DNA of 34,683 nucleotides from Burkholderiales bacterium (GCA_022758925.1 JAEMQF010000298.1:1-34683); one strand, 5' to 3'. Shown: positions 17,434 to 27,917, counted from the stretch's first letter. Translations and numbers: made by a program. The notes: generated by a model from the sequence alone, not told the origin.

Positions 17434-18309
17434 TTGCAGGTTTTGCAGATCATCATCGGCGGAATGGCGCAGGGCTGCATCTATGGCCTGATCGCGCTCG
17501 GGTTCGTGCTGATTTACAAGGCGACGGAAACGGTCAGTTTCGCGCAGGGCGAGTTGATGATGCTCGGCGCCTTCGGTGGCCTGGCCGCGATGACGCTGTT
17601 CGGTTTTCCGTTCTGGCTTGCAGTCCTGTGTTCGATCGTCGTGATGGGCGCGTTCGGTGTCTTGCTCGAACGTGCCGTGATCAGCCCCATCCTGGGCCAG
17701 CCGGCGTTTTCGATCGTGATGCTGACGATCGGCATCGGCTACGTCGCACGCGGTCTGATCACGATGATTCCCAACATCGGCACCGAAACGCACACGCTGC
17801 CCGTTCCCTACAAAGACCAGGTCTGGAAGCTCGGGACCCTGGTGCTCAACGTCGAGCAGATGGTCGTGATCGTTGCCACTGCCGTGCTGTGTGCCGTGCT
17901 CTACGCCATGTTCAAGTACAGCAAGCTGGGCGTGGCAATGCAGGCTTCGTCGCAAAACCAGCTCGCCGCCTACTACATGGGAATTCCGGTGAAACGCCTG
18001 AATGGATTGGTGTGGGGGCTTGCCGCAATGGTTGCCGCCGTGGCTGGGTTGCTGCTCGCGCCCATCACCTTCGTGCACGCGAACATGGGCTTCATCGGCT
18101 TGAAGGCCTTCCCGGCGGCTGTGGTGGGCGGCTTCGGCAGCTTGCCCGGTGCAATTGTCGGCGGGCTCGTGATCGGCGTGGTCGAGGCGCTGTCGGGCTT
18201 TTTCCTGCCCGAAGGCTTCAAGGACATCGCGGCCTACGTTGTCGTGCTCGTGATGCTGATGGTCAGGCCGAATGGCCTGTTCGGTGAAAAGCTGCGCAAG
18301 AAGGTCTGA
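17434..18309 (+). CDS. Branched-chain amino acid-type ABC transporter permease (LivH family)
   Basis: LQIIIGGMAQGCIYGLIALGFVLIYKATETVSFAQGELMMLGAF is the typical LivH N-terminus; TTG start at 17434 proposed after gggagcagcg. Confidence 0.93.
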   Translation: MQVLQIIIGGMAQGCIYGLIALGFVLIYKATETVSFAQGELMMLGAFGGLAAMTLFGFPFWLAVLCSIVVMGAFGVLLERAVISPILGQPAFSIVMLTIGIGYVARGLITMIPNIGTETHTLPVPYKDQVWKLGTLVLNVEQMVVIVATAVLCAVLYAMFKYSKLGVAMQASSQNQLAAYYMGIPVKRLNGLVWGLAAMVAAVAGLLLAPITFVHANMGFIGLKAFPAAVVGGFGSLPGAIVGGLVIGVVEALSGFFLPEGFKDIAAYVVVLVMLMVRPNGLFGEKLRKKV

Positions 18310-18318
18310 GGCACACCG

Positions 18319-19395
18319 ATGCGATTCATCTTCAAGACCTCCTACGAACAGGACATTCGTCTGGCGAAACACGGTGGCCATGTCTTTTGGTACAGCGCGT
18401 TGCTGCTGTTGATGGTTGTCGCGCCGTGGCTCGTGTCGGAGTACTGGCTCGCACAGCTGACATTCGTGCTGATCTATTCCGTTGTCGGCCTGGGCCTGAT
18501 GCTGCTGGCCGGCTTCACGGGCTTGTTTTCCTTGGGGCATGCGGCGTTCCTGGGCGTTGGCGCGTACACCCAGGCGGCCCTCACCGGCGCCGGTGTGCCG
18601 TTCCCACTCGCGCTGGTCGCGGCCGGGTTGCTTTCGGCAGCGGTGGGGATGGTCGTCGGCCTGCCGGCGCTGCGCGTGAAGGGCATCTACCTTGGCATTG
18701 CAACCCTCGCTTTCGGATTCATCGTTGAAGAAGTCTTCGCGCGTTGGGAATCGGTGACCGGTGGCAATGCCGGCATCCACCTGAAGGCGCCCGAGTTGCT
18801 CGGCTGGAAGCTCGAATCGGGCGAGTCGTTTTACGGCCTGTGCCTCGTCGTCACGGTGCTGGCCACGTTGGCCGTGCTGAACCTGCTGCGTTCGCCCACC
18901 GGGCGCGCGTTGGTCGCCATCCGCGACTCGGAAATCTCGGCGCAGAGCATGGGCATTCATCTGGCGCGCTACAAGACGACGTCGTTCGCGTTCTCGGCGG
19001 CACTGGCGGGCGTCGGTGGCGCGCTCTATGCCCACAATCTGCGCTTCATCTCGCCGGACCAATTCAACATCGTGCAATCGATCGATTTGCTGTTGATGGT
19101 GGTGATCGGCGGCCTGGGTTCGGTGCACGGTGCATTTCTCGGTGCGATCTTCCTGATCACGATGCCTCAGGTGATTGCCATGGGCAAAGACTACCTGCCC
19201 GCGGTGATCGGCCAGGCGCCGGGCTTGCAAGGCCTGGTCTACGGCGCGGTGCTGATCGGCTTCGTGCTGTTCGAGCCGATGGGCCTGTACGGGCGCTGGC
19301 TCAAGGTGCGCACCTGGTTCCAGGTGTTTCCGTTCTACCGCAAGGGCATGTTCAAGCGCCAGAAGAGTTTTCAGAAATCGGAGCGGTTGCGATGA
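18319..19395 (+). CDS. Branched-chain amino acid-type ABC transporter permease (LivM family)
   Basis: LIYSVVGLGLMLLAGFTGLFSLGHAAFLGVGAYTQAAL...GRALVAIRDSEISAQSMGIHLARYKTTSFAFSAALAGVGGALYAH. Confidence 0.96.
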   Translation: MRFIFKTSYEQDIRLAKHGGHVFWYSALLLLMVVAPWLVSEYWLAQLTFVLIYSVVGLGLMLLAGFTGLFSLGHAAFLGVGAYTQAALTGAGVPFPLALVAAGLLSAAVGMVVGLPALRVKGIYLGIATLAFGFIVEEVFARWESVTGGNAGIHLKAPELLGWKLESGESFYGLCLVVTVLATLAVLNLLRSPTGRALVAIRDSEISAQSMGIHLARYKTTSFAFSAALAGVGGALYAHNLRFISPDQFNIVQSIDLLLMVVIGGLGSVHGAFLGAIFLITMPQVIAMGKDYLPAVIGQAPGLQGLVYGAVLIGFVLFEPMGLYGRWLKVRTWFQVFPFYRKGMFKRQKSFQKSERLR

Positions 19396-19468
19396 GCCCT
19401 GCACCCGGTCGCCCGAAGCAGGGCCACAACCGCATCGCGCGCGGGCGCGCAGCGCCCGGGGGCCCTCG

Positions 19469-20272
19469 ATGAGCGGCGAAATCCTGCTTTCGGCGCGAAA
19501 CCTGAGCGTGAATTTTGGCGGCGTGCTGGCCGTGAACGACGTCAGTTTCGACGTGCGCCGCGGCGAGGTGTTCACTCTCATCGGGCCCAACGGCGCGGGC
19601 AAGACCACGGTGTTCAACCTCATCAGCCGCATCTATGAACCGACGTCGGGCGAGATTCATTTCGAAGGCAAGGCACTTGCGGACATCGCGCCCCACGGTA
19701 TCGCCCAGATCGGCATTGCGCGGACATTTCAGAATATCGAGTTGTTCGAACATGCCACAGTGCTGCAAAACCTGTTGATCGGCCGCCACACGCATCGCGC
19801 GACCGGGCTGCTGAGCGACTTGTTTTTCACGACCAAGACACGCCGCGCCGAGGTGCAGGCGCGGGAAAAGGTGGAGCAGGTGATCGATTTGCTCGATCTG
19901 CAACATCAACGCGATTCCCTGGTTGCCGGCCTGCCTTATGGGGTGCGCAAGGTCGTCGAACTGGCGCGCGCGCTGTGCACCGAGCCGAAGCTGTTGTTGC
20001 TGGATGAGCCGTCTTCGGGACTGAATGTCGAAGAGACCGGCGACATGGCATTCTGGATCGAAGACATACGCGATGAATTGGGCATCACGGTGCTGATGGT
20101 TGAGCACGACATGACGCTCGTATCGCGCGTATCCGACCGCGTGCTCGCGATGAACCAGGGCGAGGTGCTGGCTTTGGGAACACCGCAGGAAGTGCAGGCG
20201 AATGCGGCGGTGGTGGAGGCCTATCTGGGTGCCGGCGATGACCTGGCGTCGCTGCGCAGGCAGGCCGCATGA
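19469..20272 (+). CDS. ABC transporter ATP-binding protein (LivG family)
   Basis: Walker A GPNGAGKTT, LivG-type GIARTFQNIELF, Walker B LLLLDEPSSGLN, VLMVEHDM. Confidence 0.96.
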   Translation: MSGEILLSARNLSVNFGGVLAVNDVSFDVRRGEVFTLIGPNGAGKTTVFNLISRIYEPTSGEIHFEGKALADIAPHGIAQIGIARTFQNIELFEHATVLQNLLIGRHTHRATGLLSDLFFTTKTRRAEVQAREKVEQVIDLLDLQHQRDSLVAGLPYGVRKVVELARALCTEPKLLLLDEPSSGLNVEETGDMAFWIEDIRDELGITVLMVEHDMTLVSRVSDRVLAMNQGEVLALGTPQEVQANAAVVEAYLGAGDDLASLRRQAA

Positions 20273-21081
20273 ATACCCAGGCGTTTGCTTCTGGCCTTGC
20301 GCAGACCGCAGCCGCGCCCGCGCTGCGCCTGCAAAACGTGGAAAGCGCGTACGGCCCGATCCGGGCGATTCGCGGTGTCAGCCTGCAGGTCGGGCAGGGC
20401 CAGATTGCGACGGTGCTCGGCTCCAACGGCGCGGGCAAATCGACGATTCTGAAAACGATCTCAGGCATCATCGACCCGCGCAAAGGCAGTATCGAGTTCG
20501 AAGGCGAGGACATCACGGCGCGCGACCCGTCGCTCATCGTGCAGCGCGGTTTGAGCCACGTGCCCGAAGGGCGCGAAGTGTTCGCGTTGCTCTCGGTGCA
20601 CGACAACCTGATGATGGGAGCCTACACACGGCGCGACCGCGATGGTGTGGCACGGGACCTCGAGTCGGTCTACGCCTACTTCCCGATCCTGCGAGAGCGC
20701 GCTGCGCAAGACGCCGGTCTGCTGTCGGGAGGGCAGCAGCAGATGCTGTCGATCTCGCGTGCCTTGATGGCCGCGCCGCATATGATCCTGCTCGACGAGC
20801 CGAGCCTGGGCCTTTCACCACTGCTCACGCGCGAAATCTTTGAAATCGTGGTGCGCATCAACCGCGAACGTGGGACGACGATCCTGCTGGTCGAGCAAAA
20901 CGCGAACATGGCGCTGAATGTCGCTGATTTCGGCTATGTGCTGGAGAGCGGCCGCATCGTCATGGAAGACACCTGCGAGCGGCTGCGCGAAAAGGACGAC
21001 ATCAAGGAGTTCTATCTCGGAATGAAGGAAACCGGTGTTCGCGGCGAGCGGCGCTGGAAGAAGAAGAAGAACTGGCGCTGA
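20269..21081 (+). CDS. ABC transporter ATP-binding protein (LivF family)
   Basis: GSNGAGKSTILKTISGII...VPEGREVFALLSVHDNLMMGAY...LSGGQQQMLSISRALMAAPHMILLDEPSLGLSP. Confidence 0.96.
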   Translation: MNTQAFASGLAQTAAAPALRLQNVESAYGPIRAIRGVSLQVGQGQIATVLGSNGAGKSTILKTISGIIDPRKGSIEFEGEDITARDPSLIVQRGLSHVPEGREVFALLSVHDNLMMGAYTRRDRDGVARDLESVYAYFPILRERAAQDAGLLSGGQQQMLSISRALMAAPHMILLDEPSLGLSPLLTREIFEIVVRINRERGTTILLVEQNANMALNVADFGYVLESGRIVMEDTCERLREKDDIKEFYLGMKETGVRGERRWKKKKNWR

Positions 21082-21092
21082 AGAGGGCAGCA

Positions 21093-22949
21093 ATGAGCAA
21101 CCTATGGAACCTTGACCGCTTGAAGCCCAGCGACAGCGTCGTCGTGCCGGGCGAGACGCTGCCTGCCATGTTCTGGAACGGAGCTGCCCAGCGTGCCGGT
21201 CAGGTATTCATGCGGCAAAAAGAATACGGCGTGTGGCGCGAGTGGACATGGCAGCAAACGGCGTCGGCGGTGCGCGAAATCGGCAACGGGCTGCTGAGCC
21301 TGGGTTTGCAGCCGGGAGAGTGTGTTTCGATCTTGTCGAACACCGTGGTCGAATGGGTGCTCACCGATCTGGCCGTGCTCAGTTGCGGCGCCGTGTGCAA
21401 CGGCATCTATCCCACCGATTCGAGTTCACAGACGCATTACCTGTGCGAGGACTCTGCCACGCGGATCTTGTTCGTGGAAGACGATGAGCAGCTCGACAAG
21501 GCCCTGGAGGTGCGGCAGCGCCTGCCGCTGCTGCGCAGAATCGTCGTCTTCGACACGAAAGGCTTGCGCGACTTTTCGGACCCGGGCGTGATCGACCTCG
21601 CGGCGCTTCGCGAACTGGGGCGAAACCACGCCAAGGCTCAGCCGACGCAACTTGACGAACGCTCGGCGGCGTGCCGGCCGCAGGACCTGGCGATCCTGGT
21701 CTACACCTCGGGCACGACAGGCCGACCGAAGGGCGCGATGCATTCGCACGGCGGCCTGGTCTACGCCGTGCGCGGCTACAACCAGATCGTGGTGCAGGAC
21801 GCGAGCGACGAGCGAATGTGTTTTCTGCCGCTGTGCCACATTGCCGAGCGCGTGGGTGGGGAATATTCAGCCGTCTACACCGGGGCGGTGCTGAACTTCG
21901 TCGAGAACCCGGAGACCGTTCCCGAAAACGTTCGCGAGATCGCGCCCACCGTGTTCACTGCCGTGCCGCGCGTGTGGGAGAAGTTCTACTCCGCAGTGGC
22001 GATCTCGCTGCGTGAGTCGGGGAAGTTGCAGCAGGCCGTGTACGCCTGGGGCCTCGGGGTAGGCGCGCGCATCGCTGAGATCGTGCTCGCGGGGAAGCCG
22101 GTGCCGACCCGTCTCAAGGCTCTGTTCATGATCGCGCGCTGGCTGGCACTGGACAACGTGCGGCGCCTGATCGGGATTCACCGCGCTCGTTTCCTCGTCA
22201 CCGGCGCCGCGCCGATTTCTCCCGACCTGGTGAAGTGGTACCTCGCGCTGGGGGTGCCGATGCTCGAGGTCTGGGGCATGACCGAGTCCTGCGGCGCAGC
22301 GACCTACATGCCGGCGAGCCGCATCAAGCCGGGCTCGGTGGGTCCGGCGTGCCCCTACAACGAGGTCAAGCTCGACCCTGCGACGGGCGAAATCCTGGTG
22401 CGAGGCCGCAACGTCTTCATGGGCTATCTGAACCAGCCTGAAAAGACTGCCGAGACGGTCGATGCGCAGGGTTGGTTGCACACCGGCGATGTGGGAACGG
22501 TCGATGCAGAGGGGTACTTCCGCATCACCGACCGCATGAAAGACATCATCATCACCGCGGGAGGCAAGAACGTCACGCCCAGCGAATTCGAAAACGACTT
22601 GAAGTTCTCGCCGTACATCACCGACGCCGTCGTCGTCGGCGACAAGCGCGCCTACCTCACCGTGATCGTGATGATCGACCAGGAGAACGTCGAGAAATTT
22701 GCGCAGGACCGCGACATACCGTTCAGCAACTACACCAGCCTGACGCGGGCGAAACAGGTGCAGGAGTTGATCTGGGGCGAGATCGAGCGCATCAACCACA
22801 AGTTCGCGCGCGCCGAGCAGATCAAGAAGTTCTACCTGCTCGAGACGCAGCTGGGCGCCGAAGACGATGAACTCACGCCCACCATGAAGCTCAAGCGCAA
22901 GTTCGTCGAGAAGAAGTATGCTGCGCACATCGAGGCGATGTACCGCTGA
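21093..22949 (+). CDS. Long-chain-type acyl-CoA synthetase (AMP-binding)
   Basis: AILVYTSGTTGRPKGAMHSHGG...GAAPISPDLVKWYLALGVPMLEVWGMTESCG...GWLHTGDVGTVDAEGYFRITDRMKDIIITAGGKNVTPSEFEN. Confidence 0.96.
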   Translation: MSNLWNLDRLKPSDSVVVPGETLPAMFWNGAAQRAGQVFMRQKEYGVWREWTWQQTASAVREIGNGLLSLGLQPGECVSILSNTVVEWVLTDLAVLSCGAVCNGIYPTDSSSQTHYLCEDSATRILFVEDDEQLDKALEVRQRLPLLRRIVVFDTKGLRDFSDPGVIDLAALRELGRNHAKAQPTQLDERSAACRPQDLAILVYTSGTTGRPKGAMHSHGGLVYAVRGYNQIVVQDASDERMCFLPLCHIAERVGGEYSAVYTGAVLNFVENPETVPENVREIAPTVFTAVPRVWEKFYSAVAISLRESGKLQQAVYAWGLGVGARIAEIVLAGKPVPTRLKALFMIARWLALDNVRRLIGIHRARFLVTGAAPISPDLVKWYLALGVPMLEVWGMTESCGAATYMPASRIKPGSVGPACPYNEVKLDPATGEILVRGRNVFMGYLNQPEKTAETVDAQGWLHTGDVGTVDAEGYFRITDRMKDIIITAGGKNVTPSEFENDLKFSPYITDAVVVGDKRAYLTVIVMIDQENVEKFAQDRDIPFSNYTSLTRAKQVQELIWGEIERINHKFARAEQIKKFYLLETQLGAEDDELTPTMKLKRKFVEKKYAAHIEAMYR

Positions 22950-22995
22950 CCTTGAAAATCCCCGCTATCCCGTCAACCCCGCAAGGAGAGAGAAG

Positions 22996-24162
22996 ATGAA
23001 TTGGTTTCGCACAGCGATTGGCCTCGCCCTGGCTGCGTCTGCATCGTGGGTCCTGGCCCAGTCGCAGGGTGTCAGCAAGAACGAGATTCTGATCGGTTCG
23101 ATCCAGGACCTTTCTGGCCCGCTCGCGGGCTTCGGCAAACAGGTGCGCCTGGGCATGATGCTTCGCGTGGATGAAATCAACGAACAGGGCGGCGTCAACG
23201 GGCGCAAGCTCAAGCTGCTCTTTGAAGACTCGGGCTACGACCCGAAGAAGGCCGTGCTCGCGGCGCAGAAACTCGTGAACCAGGACAAGATTTTTTTGAT
23301 GGCCGGCCACATCGGCACCGCACAGAACAATGCGGCGATGCCGGTGCAGTTCGAAAAGAACGTCATCAACTTCTTGCCGGTGACTGCGGCACGCGAGATG
23401 TACGAACCGTTCCACAGGCTCAAGTACTCGTTTGCGGTCACCTACTACGACCAGATGCGCACCTTCCTGCCCAGGATCGTCAAAGACAAGGGCAGCAAGA
23501 AGCCCTGCACGATCTATCAGGACGACGAGTTCGGGCTCGAAGTCGTGCGCGGTGCGGAGGCAGGGCTGAAGGGCATCGGCATGGAATTCGCGGAGAAGAC
23601 GTCGTTCAAGCGCGGCGCGACCGACTTTTCGTCGCAGGTGGCGCGCATGAAGGCCGCGGAGTGCGACCTGGTGGTGCTGGGCACGATCATTCGCGAGACC
23701 ATCGGCACGATCGGCGAATCGCGCAAGACCGGATTCAACCCCGTGTTCATGGGTTCCAGCGCGGCCTACACTGACCTGATCCACAAGCTCGGCGGCAAGG
23801 CGATGGACGGGTTGTATGCGACCATGACCTCGCAGAATCCCTACCTTGACGATGCCTCGCAGAAGGTCAGTTTCTGGGCAAAGAAGTACAAGACGCAGTT
23901 CAACGAAGACCCGACCGTGTTTTCAGTCTACGGCTACGTCATCATCGACACCTTTGCCCTTGCGGCGGGCAAGGCCGGGGCGAATCTCACGACCGACAGC
24001 TTCATCAAGGCGATGGACACGCTGAAGATTGCCCCCGACATTTTCGGCAGCGCGGAGGCTTCGTTCACGGCGACCAAACGCCTGGGCAGCGACGCATCAC
24101 GCCTGTCGCAGATCGTCGACGGCAAATGGAAGGTGATGTCGGAGTACGCGAAACCGCAGTAG
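22996..24162 (+). CDS. ABC transporter substrate-binding protein (LivK-like, periplasmic-binding type 1)
   Basis: Signal peptide MNWFRTAIGLALAASASWVLAQ, then SKNEILIGSIQDLSGPLAGFGKQVRLGMMLRVDEINEQGGVNGRKLKLLFEDSGYDPKKAVLAAQKLV; ATG at 22996 after aaggagag. Confidence 0.95.
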   Translation: MNWFRTAIGLALAASASWVLAQSQGVSKNEILIGSIQDLSGPLAGFGKQVRLGMMLRVDEINEQGGVNGRKLKLLFEDSGYDPKKAVLAAQKLVNQDKIFLMAGHIGTAQNNAAMPVQFEKNVINFLPVTAAREMYEPFHRLKYSFAVTYYDQMRTFLPRIVKDKGSKKPCTIYQDDEFGLEVVRGAEAGLKGIGMEFAEKTSFKRGATDFSSQVARMKAAECDLVVLGTIIRETIGTIGESRKTGFNPVFMGSSAAYTDLIHKLGGKAMDGLYATMTSQNPYLDDASQKVSFWAKKYKTQFNEDPTVFSVYGYVIIDTFALAAGKAGANLTTDSFIKAMDTLKIAPDIFGSAEASFTATKRLGSDASRLSQIVDGKWKVMSEYAKPQ

Positions 24163-24184
24163 TGCACCGGGTCGCTGCCCGGCC

Positions 24185-25339
24185 TCAGCGGCGGGCCGGC
24201 AGCGTGTGCATGAACTTGCAGATGATGCCCAGCATGACTTCGTCGGCACCGCCGCCAATCGAAGCCAGGCGCCCGTCACGGTACATGCGCGAGACCGGGT
24301 TCTCCCACGTGTAGCCCATCCCGCCCCAGAATTGCATGCACGCATCGGGGACGGTGCGCGACAAACGGCCGGCCTTGAGCTTGGCCATCGAAGCCCATTC
24401 GGTGACGTCGCGCCCGGCGATGTAATGTTCGGTTGCCATGTAGGTCAGGCCCCGCAACGCCTCGATCTCGGTCTTGAGTTCGGCCAGCTTGAAGTGAACG
24501 ACCTGTTGGTCGAGCACGCTGCCACCGAAGATCTGGCGCTCGCGCGCGTAGTCAGCGGTGAGTTCGACACACCTCAGCAGGCTTTGGATCGACTGCGCCG
24601 CGGCCCACAGGCGCTCCTCCTGAAACTGCATCATCTGGTAGGTGAAGCCGGAGCCTTCGGCGCCGATGCGGTTCGTCTGCGGAACACGAACATCGTCGAA
24701 ATGGATCAGGCCGGTGTCGCTCGACATCATGCCGATCTTGCGGATCTTCTTGGCCTTGGTGATGCCGGGCGTGTTCATCGGCACGACGATCAGGCTCTTG
24801 TTCTTGTGGCCGGCCCCTTCCGATGTGTTCGCGAGCAGGCACATCCAGTCGGCCTGCAGGCTGTTCGTGATCCACATCTTGGCGCCGTTGATGACGTAGT
24901 CGCCACCCACCTTGCGTGCGGTGGTCTTGATCGCGGCGACGTCCGAGCCTGCGCCGGGTTCGGACACGCCAATGCATGCGACATGCTCACCACGAATCGC
25001 CGGCGCGAGAAACTCGCGTCGCAGCGCGTCCGAGCCGAAACGCGCGAGCGCCGGTGTCGCCATGTCGGTCTGTACGCCGATCGCCATGGGCACACCGCCG
25101 CAGGCGATGTCGCCCAGGGCTTCGGCCATCACGACTGAATACGAGTAGTCCAGCCCCATGCCGCCAAATTCGGTGGGCTTGGTCAGTCCGAGCATGCCGA
25201 GTTTGCCGAGGCCGCCGAAAACCTGGTGCGCCGGGAAGACTTCTGCCGCCTCCCAGGCGTCGACGTGCGGATTGATCTCTTCGGCGATAAAGCGCTTGAG
25301 TGTGCTCTTGATCGCCTCGTGTTCGTGCGTCAGCTGCAT
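24185..25339 (-). CDS. Acyl-CoA dehydrogenase family protein
   Basis: CIGVSEPGAGSDVAAIKTTARKVGGDYVINGAKMWITNSLQADW...QIFGGSVLDQQVVHFKLAELKTEIEALRGLTY...QFWGGMGYTWENPVSRMYRDGRLASIGGGADEVMLGII. Confidence 0.96.
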   Translation of the reverse strand: MQLTHEHEAIKSTLKRFIAEEINPHVDAWEAAEVFPAHQVFGGLGKLGMLGLTKPTEFGGMGLDYSYSVVMAEALGDIACGGVPMAIGVQTDMATPALARFGSDALRREFLAPAIRGEHVACIGVSEPGAGSDVAAIKTTARKVGGDYVINGAKMWITNSLQADWMCLLANTSEGAGHKNKSLIVVPMNTPGITKAKKIRKIGMMSSDTGLIHFDDVRVPQTNRIGAEGSGFTYQMMQFQEERLWAAAQSIQSLLRCVELTADYARERQIFGGSVLDQQVVHFKLAELKTEIEALRGLTYMATEHYIAGRDVTEWASMAKLKAGRLSRTVPDACMQFWGGMGYTWENPVSRMYRDGRLASIGGGADEVMLGIICKFMHTLPARR

Positions 25340-25358
25340 GGCGCGGCGCTGGGTCGCG

Positions 25359-25667
25359 CTACTTGATCGTCAGCAGCCACTGCACCAGTTGTTTGGCTTC
25401 GGCTTCGCTGACCTGCGCGTTCGGGGGCATGGGAACCGGCCCCCACACGCCAGAGCCACCCTTCAGGACCTTTTGCGACAGCTTGTCGACGGCGTCTTTC
25501 TGGCCTGCATATTTTGCGGCGACTTCCTTGTAAGCCGGGCCGACGAGTTTCTTGTCGACGGCGTGGCAGGCCATGCAGTTCTTCTTGGTGGCAAGGTCGG
25601 CATTGGCAAAGGCGGAACTCGTGCCAGCGGCAACGAGGGCAAGCGTTAAAGCAGGGAACAACTTCAT
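25359..25667 (-). CDS. Class I c-type cytochrome (c551-like)
   Basis: Signal peptide, heme motif CMACH, distal Met in VPMPPNAQVSEAEAKQLVQWLLTIK. Confidence 0.95.
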   Translation of the reverse strand: MKLFPALTLALVAAGTSSAFANADLATKKNCMACHAVDKKLVGPAYKEVAAKYAGQKDAVDKLSQKVLKGGSGVWGPVPMPPNAQVSEAEAKQLVQWLLTIK

Positions 25668-25799
25668 GGTTTCCTTTCGGTCATGGTCAATTGGCTGCCG
25701 GGATCGGGAATGGGCATCGTACATTCACGGCGACGGATTGTAAGTGCGACGGGTTGACGCGCCGTGAGCGCGGCGCGCCTGTGGCTGGGGAGTTCACGA

Positions 25800-26072
25800 A
25801 TGTGGTTCGTTGCAGTCGGTGTGATGTTGATCTTGCTCAATTTGCTGGAGGTCGGCCCGATCGGCGAGTGGACCTGGACCCTCGGCGGAGATCTGTGGAA
25901 GTTCGCTTTGCCCTTTGTCTTTGCCGTTGCCTGGTGGGCATGGTCAGACGCGACGGGACTGACCAAGCGCCGCGAGATGGAGCGCATGGATGAAAAAAAG
26001 GAACTGCGGCGCGAGAAGAACATGGTGGCACTGGGGTTGAAGATTGGGCCGCGGCGCAAGCCCAAACCCTGA
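25800..26072 (+). CDS. Small Trp-rich protein (TIGR04438-type)
   Basis: MWFVAVGVMLILLNLLEVGPIGEWTWTLGGDLWKFALPFVFAVAWWAWSDATGLTKRREMERMDEKKELRREKNMVALGL. Confidence 0.85.
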   Translation: MWFVAVGVMLILLNLLEVGPIGEWTWTLGGDLWKFALPFVFAVAWWAWSDATGLTKRREMERMDEKKELRREKNMVALGLKIGPRRKPKP

Positions 26073-26107
26073 TCAGGCTTCAAGAGTGCCGCGCCGCGCA
26101 AGGTGGG

Positions 26108-27790
26108 CTATTCGTCTCGGTCCAGCACTGCCCCGGTGCTCGCGCTCGACGCATTCTTCGCAAACTTCGCGAGCACGCCACGCGTATAGCGGGGCGCAGG
26201 CGCTTTCCAATGTGCGCGGCGCTGCGCCAATTGTTCGGCAGAGATGTTGAGTTGCAGATTCAGCGTGTGCGCGTCGATCGTGATCGAGTCACCCTCCTGG
26301 ACCAGGGCGATCGCGCCGCCGGCGAAGGCTTCGGGCGCGACATGGCCGACCACCATGCCCCAGGTGCCGCCGGAGAAGCGCCCGTCGGTCACCAGCCCCA
26401 CCGTTTCGCCCAGGCCCTGGCCGACCAGAGCACTGGTCGGGGCCAGCATTTCGGGCATCCCGGGAGCCCCTTTCGGGCCGAGGTAGCGCAGCACCATCAC
26501 GTCGCCGTCCTTGATCTGGCGCGCCATGATCGCTTCCATGGCGCTCTGCTCGTCGTCGAAGACGCGCGCCGGGCCGATGATCTTGGGGTTTTTCAGCCCG
26601 GTGATTTTTGCCACTGCGCCGTCCGGCGCCAGGTTGCCGCGCAGGATGGCCAGGTGACCCTCCCGGTACATGGGGTTGGCGATGCTGCGAATCACATCCT
26701 GGTCGGTGCGGGGGCTATCGGAAACATCGGCCAGCGACTCGGCGATCGTCTTGCCCGTGATCGTCATGCAATCGCCGTGCAGCAGCCCGGCTCTGAGCAA
26801 GACTTTCATCACCTGGGGGATGCCACCGGCCTTGTGCAGGTCGACCGCCAGATACTTGCCCGAAGGTTTGAGGTCACACAGCACCGGAACCTTGCGCCGC
26901 ACACGCTCGAAATCGTCGATGCTCCACGGCACCTCGGCGGCGTGGGCGATGGCGAGAAAGTGCAATACGGCGTTCGTCGAGCCACCGATGGCCATGACGA
27001 CCGCGATCGCGTTTTCGATCGACTCGCGGGTGACGATGTCGCGCGGCCGGCGATTGGCCTTGACCGCGTCGATCAGGACGCGAGCCGCCGTCTTCGCCGA
27101 GACCACGATTTCGTCGTGCGGATTGGCCATCGTGCTCGAACTGGGCAGGCTCATGCCCAACGCTTCGAACGCCGAACTCATCGTGTTCGCGGTGTACATG
27201 CCGCCGCACGAGCCGCTGCCGGGGATCGCCCGGCGTTCGATCTGGCAGAAGTCTTCTTCGCTCATCTTTCCGGCGCTGAACTGACCCACCGCTTCAAAGA
27301 CGCTGACGATGTTCAAGTCCTGGCCTTTGTAGTGGCCCGGCAGGATGGTGCCGCCGTAAACATAGATCGCCGGCGCATTGGCGCGCAGGATGCCCATCAT
27401 GCCGCCCGGCATGTTCTTGTCGCAGCCGCCGATGACGAGCACGCCGTCCAGCCACTGGCCGCCGACGCAGGTCTCGATGCAGTCGGCGATCACCTCGCGC
27501 GATACCAGGCTGTACTTCATGCCTTCCGTACCCATTGCCATGCCGTCACTGATGGTGGGTGTGCCAAAGATCTGTGCGTTGCCGCCCGCTTCTTCGATGC
27601 CGGCAACGGCTGCATCGGCCAGCTTTTGCAGCCCCGAATTGCACGGCGTGATCGTGGAGTGGCCGTTGGCGACGCCGATCATCGGTTTCTTGAAATCGTC
27701 CGTCTCGTAGCCCAGGGCGTAGTACATCGAGCGATTCGGCGCGCGCGCTACGCCTTCGGTGATATTTTTCGAACGTCGGTTGGAAGTCAT
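26108..27790 (-). CDS. ilvD: Dihydroxy-acid dehydratase
   Basis: [51 protein letters not shown]...[13 protein letters not shown]...[18 protein letters not shown] at 27790. Confidence 0.97.
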   Translation of the reverse strand: MTSNRRSKNITEGVARAPNRSMYYALGYETDDFKKPMIGVANGHSTITPCNSGLQKLADAAVAGIEEAGGNAQIFGTPTISDGMAMGTEGMKYSLVSREVIADCIETCVGGQWLDGVLVIGGCDKNMPGGMMGILRANAPAIYVYGGTILPGHYKGQDLNIVSVFEAVGQFSAGKMSEEDFCQIERRAIPGSGSCGGMYTANTMSSAFEALGMSLPSSSTMANPHDEIVVSAKTAARVLIDAVKANRRPRDIVTRESIENAIAVVMAIGGSTNAVLHFLAIAHAAEVPWSIDDFERVRRKVPVLCDLKPSGKYLAVDLHKAGGIPQVMKVLLRAGLLHGDCMTITGKTIAESLADVSDSPRTDQDVIRSIANPMYREGHLAILRGNLAPDGAVAKITGLKNPKIIGPARVFDDEQSAMEAIMARQIKDGDVMVLRYLGPKGAPGMPEMLAPTSALVGQGLGETVGLVTDGRFSGGTWGMVVGHVAPEAFAGGAIALVQEGDSITIDAHTLNLQLNISAEQLAQRRAHWKAPAPRYTRGVLAKFAKNASSASTGAVLDRDE

Positions 27791-27917
27791 GGCAATCCGT
27801 AGGCCTGAGCGGTTGGGCGAAAGTGGGTGAACTATAGCCAGCGGCGCGACCCGGAACTCAAGGGGCTCAGCCGATCGCAAGCGCGGCTGCTCAAAGTCTT
27901 ACCCTTATCATCGCAGG

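Noticed and set aside
17212-19632. 806-aa minus-strand ORF antisense to livH/livM/livG
   Set aside because: Shadow ORF in GC-rich DNA. The plus strand encodes clear LivH/LivM/LivG proteins; the antisense product is low-complexity H/Q/R/D-rich with no family signature.
26069-26079. Short palindrome cctgatcagg between the Trp-rich protein gene and ilvD as a terminator
   Set aside because: Too short and without a T-tract; expected by chance in 34 kb.
26210-27802. 530-aa plus-strand ORF antisense to ilvD
   Set aside because: Shadow ORF; ilvD on the minus strand is highly conserved.
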